A DNA stretch of 64,000 nt from positions 305,903 through 369,902 of the forward strand of contig NZ_VSFC01000062.1 in the NCBI RefSeq assembly GCF_008084905.1. Reading direction: 5' to 3'. Below are positions 17,778 to 26,731 of this stretch, piece by piece; position 1 is the stretch's first letter, and every line of letters begins with the position of its first letter. This DNA is from Xanthomarina maritima (lineage in GTDB: Bacteria; Bacteroidota; Bacteroidia; Flavobacteriales; Flavobacteriaceae). The notes under the pieces are model-generated. The model made no database searches. It had not been told where the DNA came from and saw nothing but the letters and a program-made list of their open reading frames with translations. A program made the translations under genes and the position numbers.

Positions 17778-17927
17778 AAATAAGTTAATAGTAACCCTTA
17801 ACAATTTAATATTTCTAGTAAATATTCATTTAACTTATTTCCATTATAATTTTAAAAAATAAGTATTCAAAACAGTTTTGAATGCTTAAACCAACTAATT
17901 AACCCATTTTCTGAAGGTGTATCAGAA
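17778..17927 (+). promoter_or_regulatory. Structured nrdB-nrdA spacer with four inverted repeats
   Basis: The 187-base spacer holds an 11-base perfect inverted repeat (17778-17788 with 17830-17840) enclosing a 7-base hairpin (17808-17826), then a 12-14 base hairpin with almost no loop (17860-17888), then a 6-base hairpin (17909-17927) just before nrdA. No T-run follows any of them, so they are not classical terminators. They could be mRNA-stability or regulatory structures, or regulator sites. This is far more pairing than other spacers here. Confidence 0.5.
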
Positions 17928-17947
17928 GAATAAAAAAGTGTAATAAT

Positions 17948-20416
17948 ATGTATGTAGTAAAAAGAGATGGTCATAAAGAACCAATGATGTTCGACAAAAT
18001 CACTGCAAGAGTGAGAAAGTTATGTTATGGATTAAACGATTTAGTAGATCCAGTAAAAGTAGCTATGAGAGTTATTGAAGGTCTGTATGATGGTGTAACA
18101 ACAAGTGAGTTAGATAATTTAGCAGCTGAGGTAGCAGCTACGTTAACAACTGCACATCCAGATTATGCTCGTTTAGCTGCAAGAATATCAGTTTCTAATT
18201 TGCACAAAAACACTAAAAAATCTTTTAGTGAAGTTATGCATGATTTATATACATATGTTAATCCAAGAACAGGTAAAAATGCACCACTTTTATCTGAAGA
18301 GGTCTACCAGGTTATTATGGATAATAAAGAGAAATTAGACTCTACTATTATTTATAATCGCGATTTTGGTTACGATTATTTTGGATTTAAAACTTTAGAA
18401 CGGTCGTATTTATTAAAGTTGAATGGAATCATTGCTGAACGTCCTCAACACATGTTAATGCGTGTTTCAATAGGAATACATTTAAATGATTTAGATGCAG
18501 CCATTGAAACCTACGAGTTAATGTCTAAAAAATATTTCACACACGCAACACCAACACTATTCAACTCTGGAACACCAAAACCACAAATGTCATCTTGTTT
18601 TCTTTTAACAATGAAAGACGATAGTATTGAAGGAATTTATGACACGTTAAAACAAACTGCTAAAATTTCACAATCTGCAGGAGGAATTGGTTTGGCTATT
18701 CATAATGTTCGTGCAACTGGAAGTTATATTGCTGGAACAAATGGAACATCGAACGGAATTGTACCCATGCTTCAGGTATTCAATGATACTGCAAGATATG
18801 TAGATCAAGGAGGTGGAAAACGTAAAGGTAGCTTTGCTATTTATATAGAAACTTGGCATGCAGACATTTTCGATTTTTTAGATTTAAAGAAAAATCATGG
18901 AAAAGAAGAAATGCGAGCAAGAGATTTATTTTATGCTATGTGGATTTCAGATTTATTCATGAAACGTGTACAAGAAGATGGACCTTGGACCTTAATGTGT
19001 CCTAACGAATGTCCTGGACTTCCAGAAACTCATAGTGAAGAATTTGAAACTTTATACTTAAAATATGAGGCAGCAGGAAAGGGTAGAAAAACGATAAGAG
19101 CCCGTGAACTTTGGGAGAAAATATTAGAATCTCAAATAGAAACTGGCACACCCTATATGTTGTATAAAGATGCTGCAAACAGAAAATCTAATCAAAAAAA
19201 TTTAGGAACCATTCGTTCTTCAAATTTATGTACAGAAATTATGGAGTACACGTCTCCAGATGAAGTTGCTGTTTGTAATTTGGCATCTATTGCTTTACCA
19301 ATGTTTGTGAAAAATGGTGAATTTGACCATAAAGAACTTTTTAAAATAACAAAACGTGTTACAAAAAATTTAAATAAAGTTATCGATAGAAATTACTATC
19401 CTGTTGTTGAAGCAGAAAACTCTAATTTCCGTCACAGACCAATTGGCTTAGGTGTACAAGGTTTAGCAGATACATTTATTAAACTTCGTATGCCATTTAC
19501 TAGTGATGAAGCTAAAGCTTTAAATCAAGAAATATTTGAAACACTTTATTTCGCTGCTGTAACTGCTAGTATGGAAGAAGCTGAAAAAGATGGACCATAT
19601 AAAACATATAAAGGCTCGCCAATAAGCAATGGAGAATTTCAACATAACCTTTGGGGAATAAAAGACGAAGAATTAAGTGGCCGATGGGATTGGGCTAAAC
19701 TTCGTAAAGATGTTAAAAAACATGGGGTTAGAAATTCCTTGCTAGTTGCTCCAATGCCAACAGCAAGTACGTCTCAGATATTAGGAAATAACGAATGTTT
19801 TGAGCCTTATACGTCTAATATTTATACACGTCGTGTATTATCTGGAGAGTTTATTGTAGTTAACAAGCACCTCCTTGAAGATTTAGTTGAACTAGGACTT
19901 TGGGATGAAAGTTTAAAGCAAGATATTATGAGAGCTAATGGCTCGATTCAAGATATTGATGTTATTCCTCAAAATATTAAAGAATTGTATAAAACAGTTT
20001 GGGAATTAAGTATGAAAGACATTATAGATATGTCTCGTCATAGAGGTTATTTTATCGATCAATCTCAGTCTCTAAATCTATTTATGGAAGGAGCAACTAT
20101 GGCTAAATTAACTTCTATGCATTTTTATGCTTGGAAAAGTGGCTTGAAAACAGGAATGTATTATTTAAGAACGAAAAGTGCCGTAGATGCTATTAAGTTT
20201 ACATTAGATAATAAAAAGAAAGAAGAACCAGTTGCCGAAGTTGTTGAAGTAGATAAAACAATAGTAGCACAACAACAACAAAAAGCAGCTAAAACAGCAA
20301 CAAAATTTGGACAACAAACACAAGATGTTGAACCCATGTCTGCTGAAGAAATGAAAGCTTTAATTGCTCAAGCTAAAGAAGCTGAAGGTGATGACTGCTT
20401 AATGTGTGGTTCTTAA
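17948..20416 (+). CDS. nrdA: Ribonucleotide reductase large (alpha) subunit, class I
   Basis: Reduces ribonucleoside diphosphates using the radical from NrdB. At 822 residues it has an N-terminal ATP-cone (about 1-90), which allows dATP feedback inhibition. Substrate-site motifs are present: [26 protein letters not shown] and the catalytic C-N-L-A-S-I. The C-terminal redox pair is in D-D-C-L-M-C-G-S. A low-complexity linker rich in E, V, Q and A (about 758-785) precedes the tail. A strong terminator follows. Confidence 0.97.
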   Translation: MYVVKRDGHKEPMMFDKITARVRKLCYGLNDLVDPVKVAMRVIEGLYDGVTTSELDNLAAEVAATLTTAHPDYARLAARISVSNLHKNTKKSFSEVMHDLYTYVNPRTGKNAPLLSEEVYQVIMDNKEKLDSTIIYNRDFGYDYFGFKTLERSYLLKLNGIIAERPQHMLMRVSIGIHLNDLDAAIETYELMSKKYFTHATPTLFNSGTPKPQMSSCFLLTMKDDSIEGIYDTLKQTAKISQSAGGIGLAIHNVRATGSYIAGTNGTSNGIVPMLQVFNDTARYVDQGGGKRKGSFAIYIETWHADIFDFLDLKKNHGKEEMRARDLFYAMWISDLFMKRVQEDGPWTLMCPNECPGLPETHSEEFETLYLKYEAAGKGRKTIRARELWEKILESQIETGTPYMLYKDAANRKSNQKNLGTIRSSNLCTEIMEYTSPDEVAVCNLASIALPMFVKNGEFDHKELFKITKRVTKNLNKVIDRNYYPVVEAENSNFRHRPIGLGVQGLADTFIKLRMPFTSDEAKALNQEIFETLYFAAVTASMEEAEKDGPYKTYKGSPISNGEFQHNLWGIKDEELSGRWDWAKLRKDVKKHGVRNSLLVAPMPTASTSQILGNNECFEPYTSNIYTRRVLSGEFIVVNKHLLEDLVELGLWDESLKQDIMRANGSIQDIDVIPQNIKELYKTVWELSMKDIIDMSRHRGYFIDQSQSLNLFMEGATMAKLTSMHFYAWKSGLKTGMYYLRTKSAVDAIKFTLDNKKKEEPVAEVVEVDKTIVAQQQQKAAKTATKFGQQTQDVEPMSAEEMKALIAQAKEAEGDDCLMCGS

Positions 20417-20438
20417 TTAAATTTAATTTAAGTGTTAT

Positions 20439-20469
20439 AAAAAAGCATCTCAGAAGAGATGCTTTTTTT
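20439..20469 (+). terminator. Terminator after nrdA
   Basis: A 7-base GC-containing stem (20445-20451 with 20456-20462), loop AGAA, extended by A-run/T-run. Confidence 0.88.
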
Positions 20470-20535
20470 GTTATTAAAAAAGATAACACTACTTTAATGG
20501 CATCTTTTTTAAAATTAAAAACCACAGTCTAATTT

Positions 20536-22305
20536 ATGGATTACGGATTCTACGATATTTTACAGTTAATAGGAGCCTTAGGGCTATTTCTATTTGGAAT
20601 GAAAGTCATGAGTGATGCACTTTTAAAATTAGCTGGAAATAAAATGCGTTCAATTCTAGCAACCATGACATCCAATAAATATCTTGGAATTTTTACAGGG
20701 TTTTTAATTACTTCAATTATTCAATCGTCTTCAGCTACCACACTTATGGTTGTTAGTTTTTCTAATGCTGGATTATTAACATTAACAGAATCTATAAGTG
20801 TTATTATGGGAGCAAATATAGGTACAACTATTACAGCTTGGTTATTAACCATTTTAGGATTTAAAGTAAGTATGAGTGCTATTGCATTACCTTTAATTGG
20901 TTTTGGCTTTGCTTTTACATTTATTAAAAGAGATCAAGCTCTAAATTGGGGAAATTTTATTATAGGCTTTGCTTTATTGTTTATTGGGCTTCAGTTTTTA
21001 AAAGAAGCCATGCCAGATTTAAATAACAACCCTGAAATATTAAGCTTCTTATCTCAATATACCCATTTAGGTTTTTTATCTGTTTTATTATTCCTATTTA
21101 TAGGTACTATTCTTACAGTAGTCATCCAATCGTCAAGTGCTACAATGGCATTAACTTTAATTATGACAGCTCAAGGCTGGATTCCATTCGAATTAGCTGC
21201 TGCAATGGTATTAGGAGAAAATGTTGGAACTACTATAACAGCTAATTTGGCTTCAATTATTGCCAATTATCAAGCCAAAAGGACTGCCAGAGCTCATTTA
21301 ATATTTAATTTACTAGGTGTCTTATGGATGCTTATCTTATTTTACCCTTTTTTAAGATTTATATCTTGGTTATCAGTTTATTTAGGGTCAGATTCTCCTT
21401 ATATAAATGCAGCTGCAATTCCTGTAGCAATTTCGTTGTTTCATACCATGTTTAACATTATAAACACGTTTTTATTAATGTGGTTTATAAATCCAATTGC
21501 GAAACTTGTAGAGAGAATGATACCAGTAAAATTAATACCAGCGAAAGAAATTGATGAGCCAAAATTCTTAACAAAAGAGGTTTTAAAATACCCAGAAACT
21601 GCAATAGCTGGTTTAATTGAAGAATCTAAATATTTGTATAAAAATGCTGTTTTCGAAATAGTAACACATGCATTGAATGTTCATAGAGAAGATATTATTT
21701 CTAATCTGAAATTAAAAAAAGTAATTGAGAAGTCTAAAGTTCAATTTCAAACAGATGTAAGAGATTTATATGTTACAAAGGTGAAATATATTTATGGAGA
21801 AATTATTAATTATGCTACAAAATCTCAAAGTAAATTAAATTTAACAGAAGCTCAAAATAAACAAATAGCTGAAATTAAAATTGCTAACAGAAAAATGGTG
21901 GAAATTATTAAAGATGTTAGCGAGTTAAGTAGGAATGTAATTTTATATTTAAATTCTGATAATAAATATATTCAAAAAGAATACGATAAGTTTAGAAAAA
22001 AAATAGCAAAAACTTTGCGTGTTATTTATCTATTTAGAACGGAAGAAGATAACCAGTCTTATTATCAAACACTTCAAGAGCTAAAACATAAAGCAAAAGA
22101 AAACAGTTATAAAAACAATTTAGCTATTGACATGTTAATAAGAGAAGATTTAATTACTGTTGATATGGCTTCATCTTGGTTTAATGACAATAACAATGTA
22201 AATGATATGATAGAAAAACTTATTGTTGTTGCTGAATTACTTTATGGTAGAAAGGATTCGTTGTTAGAGAATGGCTTAAATAAAGACCAACAAAAAAGCG
22301 CCTAA
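20536..22305 (+). CDS. Na+/phosphate cotransporter, NptA/YjbB type
   Basis: A 589-residue inner-membrane Na/Pi cotransporter. Two copies of the family repeat motif Q-S-S-S-A-T are in helices at about residues 64-69 and 199-204, and paired G-A-N-I-G-T-T / G-E-N-V-G-T-T segments follow each. About eight to nine membrane helices occupy residues 5-320. The C-terminal 220 residues are helical and PhoU-like. It is convergent with the PiT permease gene, and both hold PhoU-like tails. The stop codon lies inside the terminator stem. Phosphate as substrate is by family. Confidence 0.92.
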   Translation: MDYGFYDILQLIGALGLFLFGMKVMSDALLKLAGNKMRSILATMTSNKYLGIFTGFLITSIIQSSSATTLMVVSFSNAGLLTLTESISVIMGANIGTTITAWLLTILGFKVSMSAIALPLIGFGFAFTFIKRDQALNWGNFIIGFALLFIGLQFLKEAMPDLNNNPEILSFLSQYTHLGFLSVLLFLFIGTILTVVIQSSSATMALTLIMTAQGWIPFELAAAMVLGENVGTTITANLASIIANYQAKRTARAHLIFNLLGVLWMLILFYPFLRFISWLSVYLGSDSPYINAAAIPVAISLFHTMFNIINTFLLMWFINPIAKLVERMIPVKLIPAKEIDEPKFLTKEVLKYPETAIAGLIEESKYLYKNAVFEIVTHALNVHREDIISNLKLKKVIEKSKVQFQTDVRDLYVTKVKYIYGEIINYATKSQSKLNLTEAQNKQIAEIKIANRKMVEIIKDVSELSRNVILYLNSDNKYIQKEYDKFRKKIAKTLRVIYLFRTEEDNQSYYQTLQELKHKAKENSYKNNLAIDMLIREDLITVDMASSWFNDNNNVNDMIEKLIVVAELLYGRKDSLLENGLNKDQQKSA

Positions 22306-22324
22306 TTTAGGCGCTTTTTTTTTT
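22292..22324. terminator. Terminator overlapping the nptA-type stop codon; convergent
   Basis: GCGCCTAA/TTAGGCGC palindrome flanked by A6 and T10. The TAA stop of the upstream gene (22303-22305) lies within the stem. Its symmetry also suits the convergent PiT gene ending at 22342. Confidence 0.88.
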
Positions 22325-22341
22325 ATTAATATTTATAAATA

Positions 22342-24642
22342 TTATTCCGAATCCTCAGATATTGTAGCTGGTTTCACAGAACTATCATGAGAATTATGAT
22401 ACTCTTCTAATAGATTCATTGTTGCTGTCAATAAATCTTTGGTCTCTAATAAAATACTAAAGTATAAGGTGGTGTTTTTAGGACTAGACTCTTCTGTTCT
22501 AGTACGTTCAACTTGTTTTTGAATCTTATCAGAAACTAAAGAGATAATTTCTTTTTTTCTAGTTAAAATAACTCCAATTTCTTCAAAAGATCTAGAATCA
22601 AAAGCTTTTTGAGTGTTGTTGAAGAATAATTCAAATCGATCATCAACTTCTTTTAATTCTTTAATCTGGCTAAACTTTAACTTCTTATGGTTATTGTGGA
22701 TGTGTTTATAACTTACTTTAGAGATATATTCTAAAGATTGAGTCATATCCTGTAAGTAACCTAAAACATTAATATAGAAGTTACTTGCTCCAACACTAGA
22801 TTCGTCTAAATTTTTAATAAAATAGAATATATTATCACGTAAGTCGTCAACCTCATTGGCTAATTTAACCACTTGTTTTTTACTCTTTTTAAGTAATGAT
22901 AAATCTTGCCTTGCTAAACCAACAATGGCATTTGAATAAATTCTATTCGTACGCTTAACTACATTTGCTATATTATCTGCACTTTCATGAATAACACCTT
23001 GTACAGAGCTGCTTTCTGCTCTAGTTAAGCTATCTTCAGCTTTAACCTCTTTGGTTTTTTTATTATGAGCAATATAATTTCTTAAAATTAATCCAAAAGC
23101 TGCCAATAATAATATTGGGAACATTAAAGATAAATTTAAATTTAATAAATAGGCTACTAATGCTGCTGCAGAAAAAGCTATAACAGCAGTAAAGAACCAA
23201 CCTCCTATAACGTTTAATACGCCAGCAACTCTATAAACAGCACTTTCTGCTCCCCAAGCTCTATCTGCTAAAGATGTACCCATGGCAACCATAAAAGTTA
23301 CATAAGTTGTTGATAAAGGAAGCTTCATAGAAGTTGCTATAGAAATTAATACGGCTGCAACCATTAAATTGACAGCTGCTCGAACTAAATCGAAAGCAGG
23401 CATTTCATAAGTCTTATCTTTTTTTAACGGGATAATAGGTTTTTCAAACTGTTTTTCAATTTTTGCTTGCCAAGACTCAGGCAATATATATGAAGACATT
23501 TGAGAAGAAAGCATTGCAAACCTTACAAAACCACGTGATAAAAAATTTGGTTGGAAACGTTCTTTAGTGTCTTCCTGACTAGATAAATCTAATGATGTTT
23601 TAACAACATCCTTTGCTTTACTTGAAAACCATAAAGTGATAACCATAATTAATCCAGCAGCAACTAATAAATAAGTTGGTGTTGCTACCTTATCAGCCAA
23701 GAACCCCATACTAAACAACTCAGCTGACACACCAGAATTGGCCCAAGCAACATAAGATTGCCATCCTGCAATTGGTACACCAATAAAATTTACTAAATCG
23801 TTTCCAGCAAATGCTAATGCTAAAGCAAAAGTACCAACCAGTATTATTAACTTATATATATTCGTTTTTATAACAGTAATGAAAAGGAATGATAAAATAG
23901 ACCAAAAAACTAGACTTGCAGAAACAATAAAAAGCACATTAGTTTCTAAAAAATGACTAATAGTTTCACCATTAATAATTTCGTATGTTTCTTTAGCATA
24001 AGCAGTCCCTTTTAAACCTTTCATAAAAATAAAGTAAGTAATTGAAGTTAATGCTATACCACCAAATACAGCACCAACCCAACTAGCTTTTTTCTCGAAA
24101 TTAAACGAAAGTAAAACACGTGCAACATATTGAACAAGTGCTCCAATAGTAAATGCGACCACGACGGAAAGCAGAATTCCAAAAATAATTTCCGTGGCCT
24201 TAGTAGTGTTTATATAATTTATTACATCAGTAAGACCACCACCATCTTGACCAATTTTGATAAGTGCCATTGCAACAGATGCTCCTAGTAACTCAAAAAC
24301 AATAGATACCGTTGTTGATGTTGGCATTCCAACTGTATTAAAAAAGTCTAGTAATAGAATATCAGTAATCATGACTGCCATAAAGATGATCATGATTTCA
24401 TTAAACATAAATTCATGAGGATTAAAGATCCCTTTTCTTGCAACTTCCATCATACCACTTGAGAAAATAGCACCAACAGCTACTCCAATACTGGCAACAA
24501 TCATAATAGTTTTAAAAGAAATAGCCTTAGAACCAATTGCTGAATTTAAAAAGTTTACAGCATCATTACTAACCCCAACTACCAAATCGGCAACTGCTAA
24601 AATGGCTAAGGCAATAATCATAAATAAGTATATATTTTCCAT
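22342..24642 (-). CDS. PiT-family inorganic phosphate permease with PhoU-like C-terminal domain
   Basis: A 766-residue permease. PiT halves carry the duplicated signature: G-V-S-N-D-A-V-N-F-L-N-S-A (about residues 23-35) and F-A-G-N-D-L-V-N-F-I-G (about 277-287), and the second G-M-P-T-S-T-T-V / L-P-L-S-T-T-Y pair. About ten to eleven helices extend to residue 530. Residues 545-766 are helical and PhoU-like, an addition absent from E. coli PitA. It lies 72 bases downstream of the porin gene in the same direction, a probable operon: porin in the outer membrane, permease in the inner. Confidence 0.93.
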   Translation of the reverse strand: MENIYLFMIIALAILAVADLVVGVSNDAVNFLNSAIGSKAISFKTIMIVASIGVAVGAIFSSGMMEVARKGIFNPHEFMFNEIMIIFMAVMITDILLLDFFNTVGMPTSTTVSIVFELLGASVAMALIKIGQDGGGLTDVINYINTTKATEIIFGILLSVVVAFTIGALVQYVARVLLSFNFEKKASWVGAVFGGIALTSITYFIFMKGLKGTAYAKETYEIINGETISHFLETNVLFIVSASLVFWSILSFLFITVIKTNIYKLIILVGTFALALAFAGNDLVNFIGVPIAGWQSYVAWANSGVSAELFSMGFLADKVATPTYLLVAAGLIMVITLWFSSKAKDVVKTSLDLSSQEDTKERFQPNFLSRGFVRFAMLSSQMSSYILPESWQAKIEKQFEKPIIPLKKDKTYEMPAFDLVRAAVNLMVAAVLISIATSMKLPLSTTYVTFMVAMGTSLADRAWGAESAVYRVAGVLNVIGGWFFTAVIAFSAAALVAYLLNLNLSLMFPILLLAAFGLILRNYIAHNKKTKEVKAEDSLTRAESSSVQGVIHESADNIANVVKRTNRIYSNAIVGLARQDLSLLKKSKKQVVKLANEVDDLRDNIFYFIKNLDESSVGASNFYINVLGYLQDMTQSLEYISKVSYKHIHNNHKKLKFSQIKELKEVDDRFELFFNNTQKAFDSRSFEEIGVILTRKKEIISLVSDKIQKQVERTRTEESSPKNTTLYFSILLETKDLLTATMNLLEEYHNSHDSSVKPATISEDSE

Positions 24643-24714
24643 ATTTTAATATCTTATAAGAGTTTGCAAATATCAATAGTGTAATTTACAGAAATGTTAT
24701 CTAATTGTTATTAT

Positions 24715-25917
24715 TTAAAAGTGAATATCGAATTGAAGTCTATATGCTAATCTGCTATTTATATTCTCTGTGTCCACATAAGTAAAATCTGATTGAACTT
24801 TTAATTTGTGTCCAACTATATATTTAGATACTCCAAGTGTATATTCATTAACCGTGCTTTCACCTGTAATACTTTTACTTAAATCTACATTAGAGTAACG
24901 ACTTGCTACTTCCCAATTGCTTTTAAATAAGTATCCTGCTTGTAAGTTAACAGCATTTCCTACTTGAGCTACTTGTCCAGTAGGAATACCTTCATCATCT
25001 TTAGCTATAGGGTCTTCTGCATCTCTGTCTGCATATTCTCCCATAAAAGAGAAGCCTTTATGTTTAAAAGCGGCATCTACAAATATTGTAGTTATGTTAG
25101 TTTCATAATAACCAGTATCAGTAATCATATAAGCGCCTTGATTACTTCTAGTTTTTACAGCATTATTGTTAAAATCGTAAGTAATACCAATAGCAAGTTT
25201 TGGAGTTTCAGGCCTGTTTAAAGAACTACCTAAATAGTCTCCATTTTTAGGAAATAAACCAAAGGGTAAGAATTCTAATCGTCCAGTATATTCAAATCCA
25301 CCTAAATTTCCAGTAGTCACATTTCTTCCTTCACCTTGAGAAATAGCAATTATTTCTCTTATTATAAAATTTTCTGTTAAATTAAAGTGATGTCTAAATT
25401 GTACACCTACATCTCTATCTATATTAAATCCTGCATTTAAAATAGATCGATCTACAAATTGCAAGTTTCCTGAAGAAATTACACGTTCTCTATTTCCAGG
25501 AAGTTTTGTTTGTCCAAACCAAAATTCGAAGTTTTTATAAAAATTCCATTTTATAACAGCGTCAAGAATATATCTTGGTGTATTACTTGTATAAACAGAA
25601 GATCCAGAAATATCTCTATTAGATAAACCAAGCTCTAATTTATACTTAAGTTTTGGAGTTAAAGCGTACCCATCAAATTTTAATCTGGCTCTTCTAACTA
25701 AAAAATTAGATTCGCCATTTATTAATTCGCCATCATTATTTTCCCAACTAGCTAATGCTAAAAATTGCATTCTTGCACCTACTTTCATGGTCCATGAACT
25801 GTCTTTGCCTACTAAGTTGAAAATGCCTTTTCCGAAAGGTGGAGATTTAATTTCTTGTGCAGTTGAATTACTTATTACACTTAATAAAAGCAAAATAAGA
25901 ATTACTTTAAATTTCAT
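24715..25917 (-). CDS. Phosphate-selective porin O/P family protein
   Basis: A 400-residue outer-membrane porin. A signal peptide ending S-T-A-Q-E (residues 1-21) is followed by a barrel of the OprO/OprP type with strands such as M-K-V-G-A-R-M-Q-F-L, F-L-V-R-R-A-R-L-K-F-D-G and W-F-G-Q-T-K-L-P-G-N-R-E-R. The protein ends R-L-Q-F-D-I-H-F, with a C-terminal Phe. Upstream on the minus strand are a TTTGC -7-like element and a heptamer direct repeat resembling a Pho box. Operon with the PiT permease fits phosphate uptake; anion specificity is not proven. Confidence 0.9.
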   Translation of the reverse strand: MKFKVILILLLLSVISNSTAQEIKSPPFGKGIFNLVGKDSSWTMKVGARMQFLALASWENNDGELINGESNFLVRRARLKFDGYALTPKLKYKLELGLSNRDISGSSVYTSNTPRYILDAVIKWNFYKNFEFWFGQTKLPGNRERVISSGNLQFVDRSILNAGFNIDRDVGVQFRHHFNLTENFIIREIIAISQGEGRNVTTGNLGGFEYTGRLEFLPFGLFPKNGDYLGSSLNRPETPKLAIGITYDFNNNAVKTRSNQGAYMITDTGYYETNITTIFVDAAFKHKGFSFMGEYADRDAEDPIAKDDEGIPTGQVAQVGNAVNLQAGYLFKSNWEVASRYSNVDLSKSITGESTVNEYTLGVSKYIVGHKLKVQSDFTYVDTENINSRLAYRLQFDIHF

Positions 25918-25942
25918 AACCGAGTTTTTAGTTTTTGTCGCT

Positions 25943-25977
25943 GCAAAGAACCAACTCTAATGTTAAGTTAATGTTTC
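25943..25977 (-). promoter_or_regulatory. Pho-box-like promoter of the porin-PiT operon
   Basis: Minus strand: GAAACAT, 4 bases, TTAACAT (25971-25977 and 25960-25966), then TTTGC at 25943-25947, 19 bases from the start of the second heptamer. The 11-base period and placement just upstream of the -7 element are the geometry of a PhoB-type activated promoter. Two more copies of this layout occur in the cluster. Confidence 0.6.
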
Positions 25978-25999
25978 CTAAAGATTAAATCTAATTTAT

Positions 26000-26031
26000 A
26001 AAAAAAAAGGCTGCCTTGGCCTAAGGCAGCC
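26000..26031 (-). terminator. Solo minus-strand terminator
   Basis: A 9-base perfect stem (26009-26017 with 26023-26031) followed on the minus strand by nine T. The plus strand has no T-run after the stem, so it works only leftward. Confidence 0.85.
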
Positions 26032-26198
26032 ATAGAATTCATGATAATATAGTCGACAAAAACTAATAAATTATATGAAATTACTAATTGATTGTCTTAA
26101 GACTTAGCAAATATCATTAATGTGATTAATGTAATTGTAATCTAAATATTAAGGAATCATTAAAATTAGACAACAATAAAATAATTTAAAATTCTGAT
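26000..26198 (-). ncRNA. Predicted phosphate-linked small RNA (minus strand)
   Basis: A strong minus-strand terminator at 26000-26031 has no minus-strand gene upstream of it: the next gene to the right is read the other way. A Pho-box-like promoter at 26205-26237 points at it, predicting a transcript of up to about 200 bases. Within it is a hairpin of 5 + 9 pairs (26055-26096). No convincing open frame exists: short frames start in it but stop early or run through the terminator. The porin gene has its own copy of the promoter downstream of the terminator, so a separate RNA is favoured over an attenuated leader, though the latter is possible. Confidence 0.55.
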
Positions 26199-26204
26199 AA
26201 TTAG

Positions 26205-26237
26205 GCAAAAACAACTTTAATGTAAATTTAATGTTAA
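26205..26237 (-). promoter_or_regulatory. Pho-box-like promoter driving the predicted small RNA
   Basis: Minus strand: TTAACAT (26231-26237), 4 bases, TTTACAT (26220-26226), then TTTGC at 26205-26209, 17 bases from the start of the second heptamer. It is the best-matched of the three copies. Confidence 0.6.
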
Positions 26238-26304
26238 CAAAATGTTGTTTAAACGTTACCAAATAATTATATTTGATATATAATAAATCTAAACCCAAAT
26301 AATT

Positions 26305-26658
26305 ATGAAGAAAATAGTAATGTTTTTTACCTTTTTAATTACTGTGGGCTCTTTTGCACAAGAAAGAGAATTAAAACTTAACAAAGACACAAACCTAATT
26401 GAAGTTGTTTATTATCATGACAATGGAGTAGTAAGTCAAACAGGGACTTATACTTTAGATGGAAAACTTCAAGGCGAGTGGTTGAGTTTTGACACAGAAG
26501 GTGAAAAAGTTGTTTCTGCGAATTATGATAATGGGAAGAAAGTCGGCAAATGGTTTTTTTGGAGTGATAAAACTCTAAAAGAAGTAGATTATAATAACAA
26601 TGCAATTGCAAGTGTAAATGAGTGGACTAATCCAACTTCAGTAGCACTTAGAAATTAA
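26305..26658 (+). CDS. Secreted MORN/YwqK-like repeat protein
   Basis: A 117-residue protein with a signal peptide (residues 1-18, ending G-S-F-A-Q). The mature part has MORN-like repeats of the Y-x-x-x-G-x-x-x-x-x-G-x-W type (T-L-D-G-K-L-Q-G-E-W, Y-D-N-G-K-K-V-G-K-W), as in proteins labelled YwqK family antitoxin. That label comes from B. subtilis; no toxin is next to it and the protein is exported, so antitoxin activity is unlikely. TATATTTG at 26268-26275 is its -7 element. It is divergent from the predicted small RNA. Confidence 0.82.
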   Translation: MKKIVMFFTFLITVGSFAQERELKLNKDTNLIEVVYYHDNGVVSQTGTYTLDGKLQGEWLSFDTEGEKVVSANYDNGKKVGKWFFWSDKTLKEVDYNNNAIASVNEWTNPTSVALRN

Positions 26659-26673
26659 GTAGTTATATATTTA

Positions 26674-26717
26674 AAAACAATAAAGCATCTTATATTAATA
26701 AGATGCTTTATTGTTTT
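26674..26717. terminator. Bidirectional terminator
   Basis: A 19-base perfect inverted repeat (26674-26692 with 26699-26717) between the MORN-repeat gene and the convergent lipoprotein gene, ending both. Confidence 0.9.
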
Positions 26718-26731
26718 AGACTAATTCATAT

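Noticed and set aside
17778-17927. Known riboswitch (such as cobalamin) in the nrdB-nrdA spacer
   Set aside because: The conserved B12-box and core motifs are not present; only simple inverted repeats are seen.
25963-26037. 24-codon minus-strand frame spanning the solo terminator
   Set aside because: It reads through the terminator stem and T-run, so its apparent coding is a by-product of the hairpin.
26305-26658. Antitoxin of a toxin-antitoxin pair
   Set aside because: The YwqK label is from sequence repeats; the protein has a signal peptide and no toxin-like gene is adjacent.
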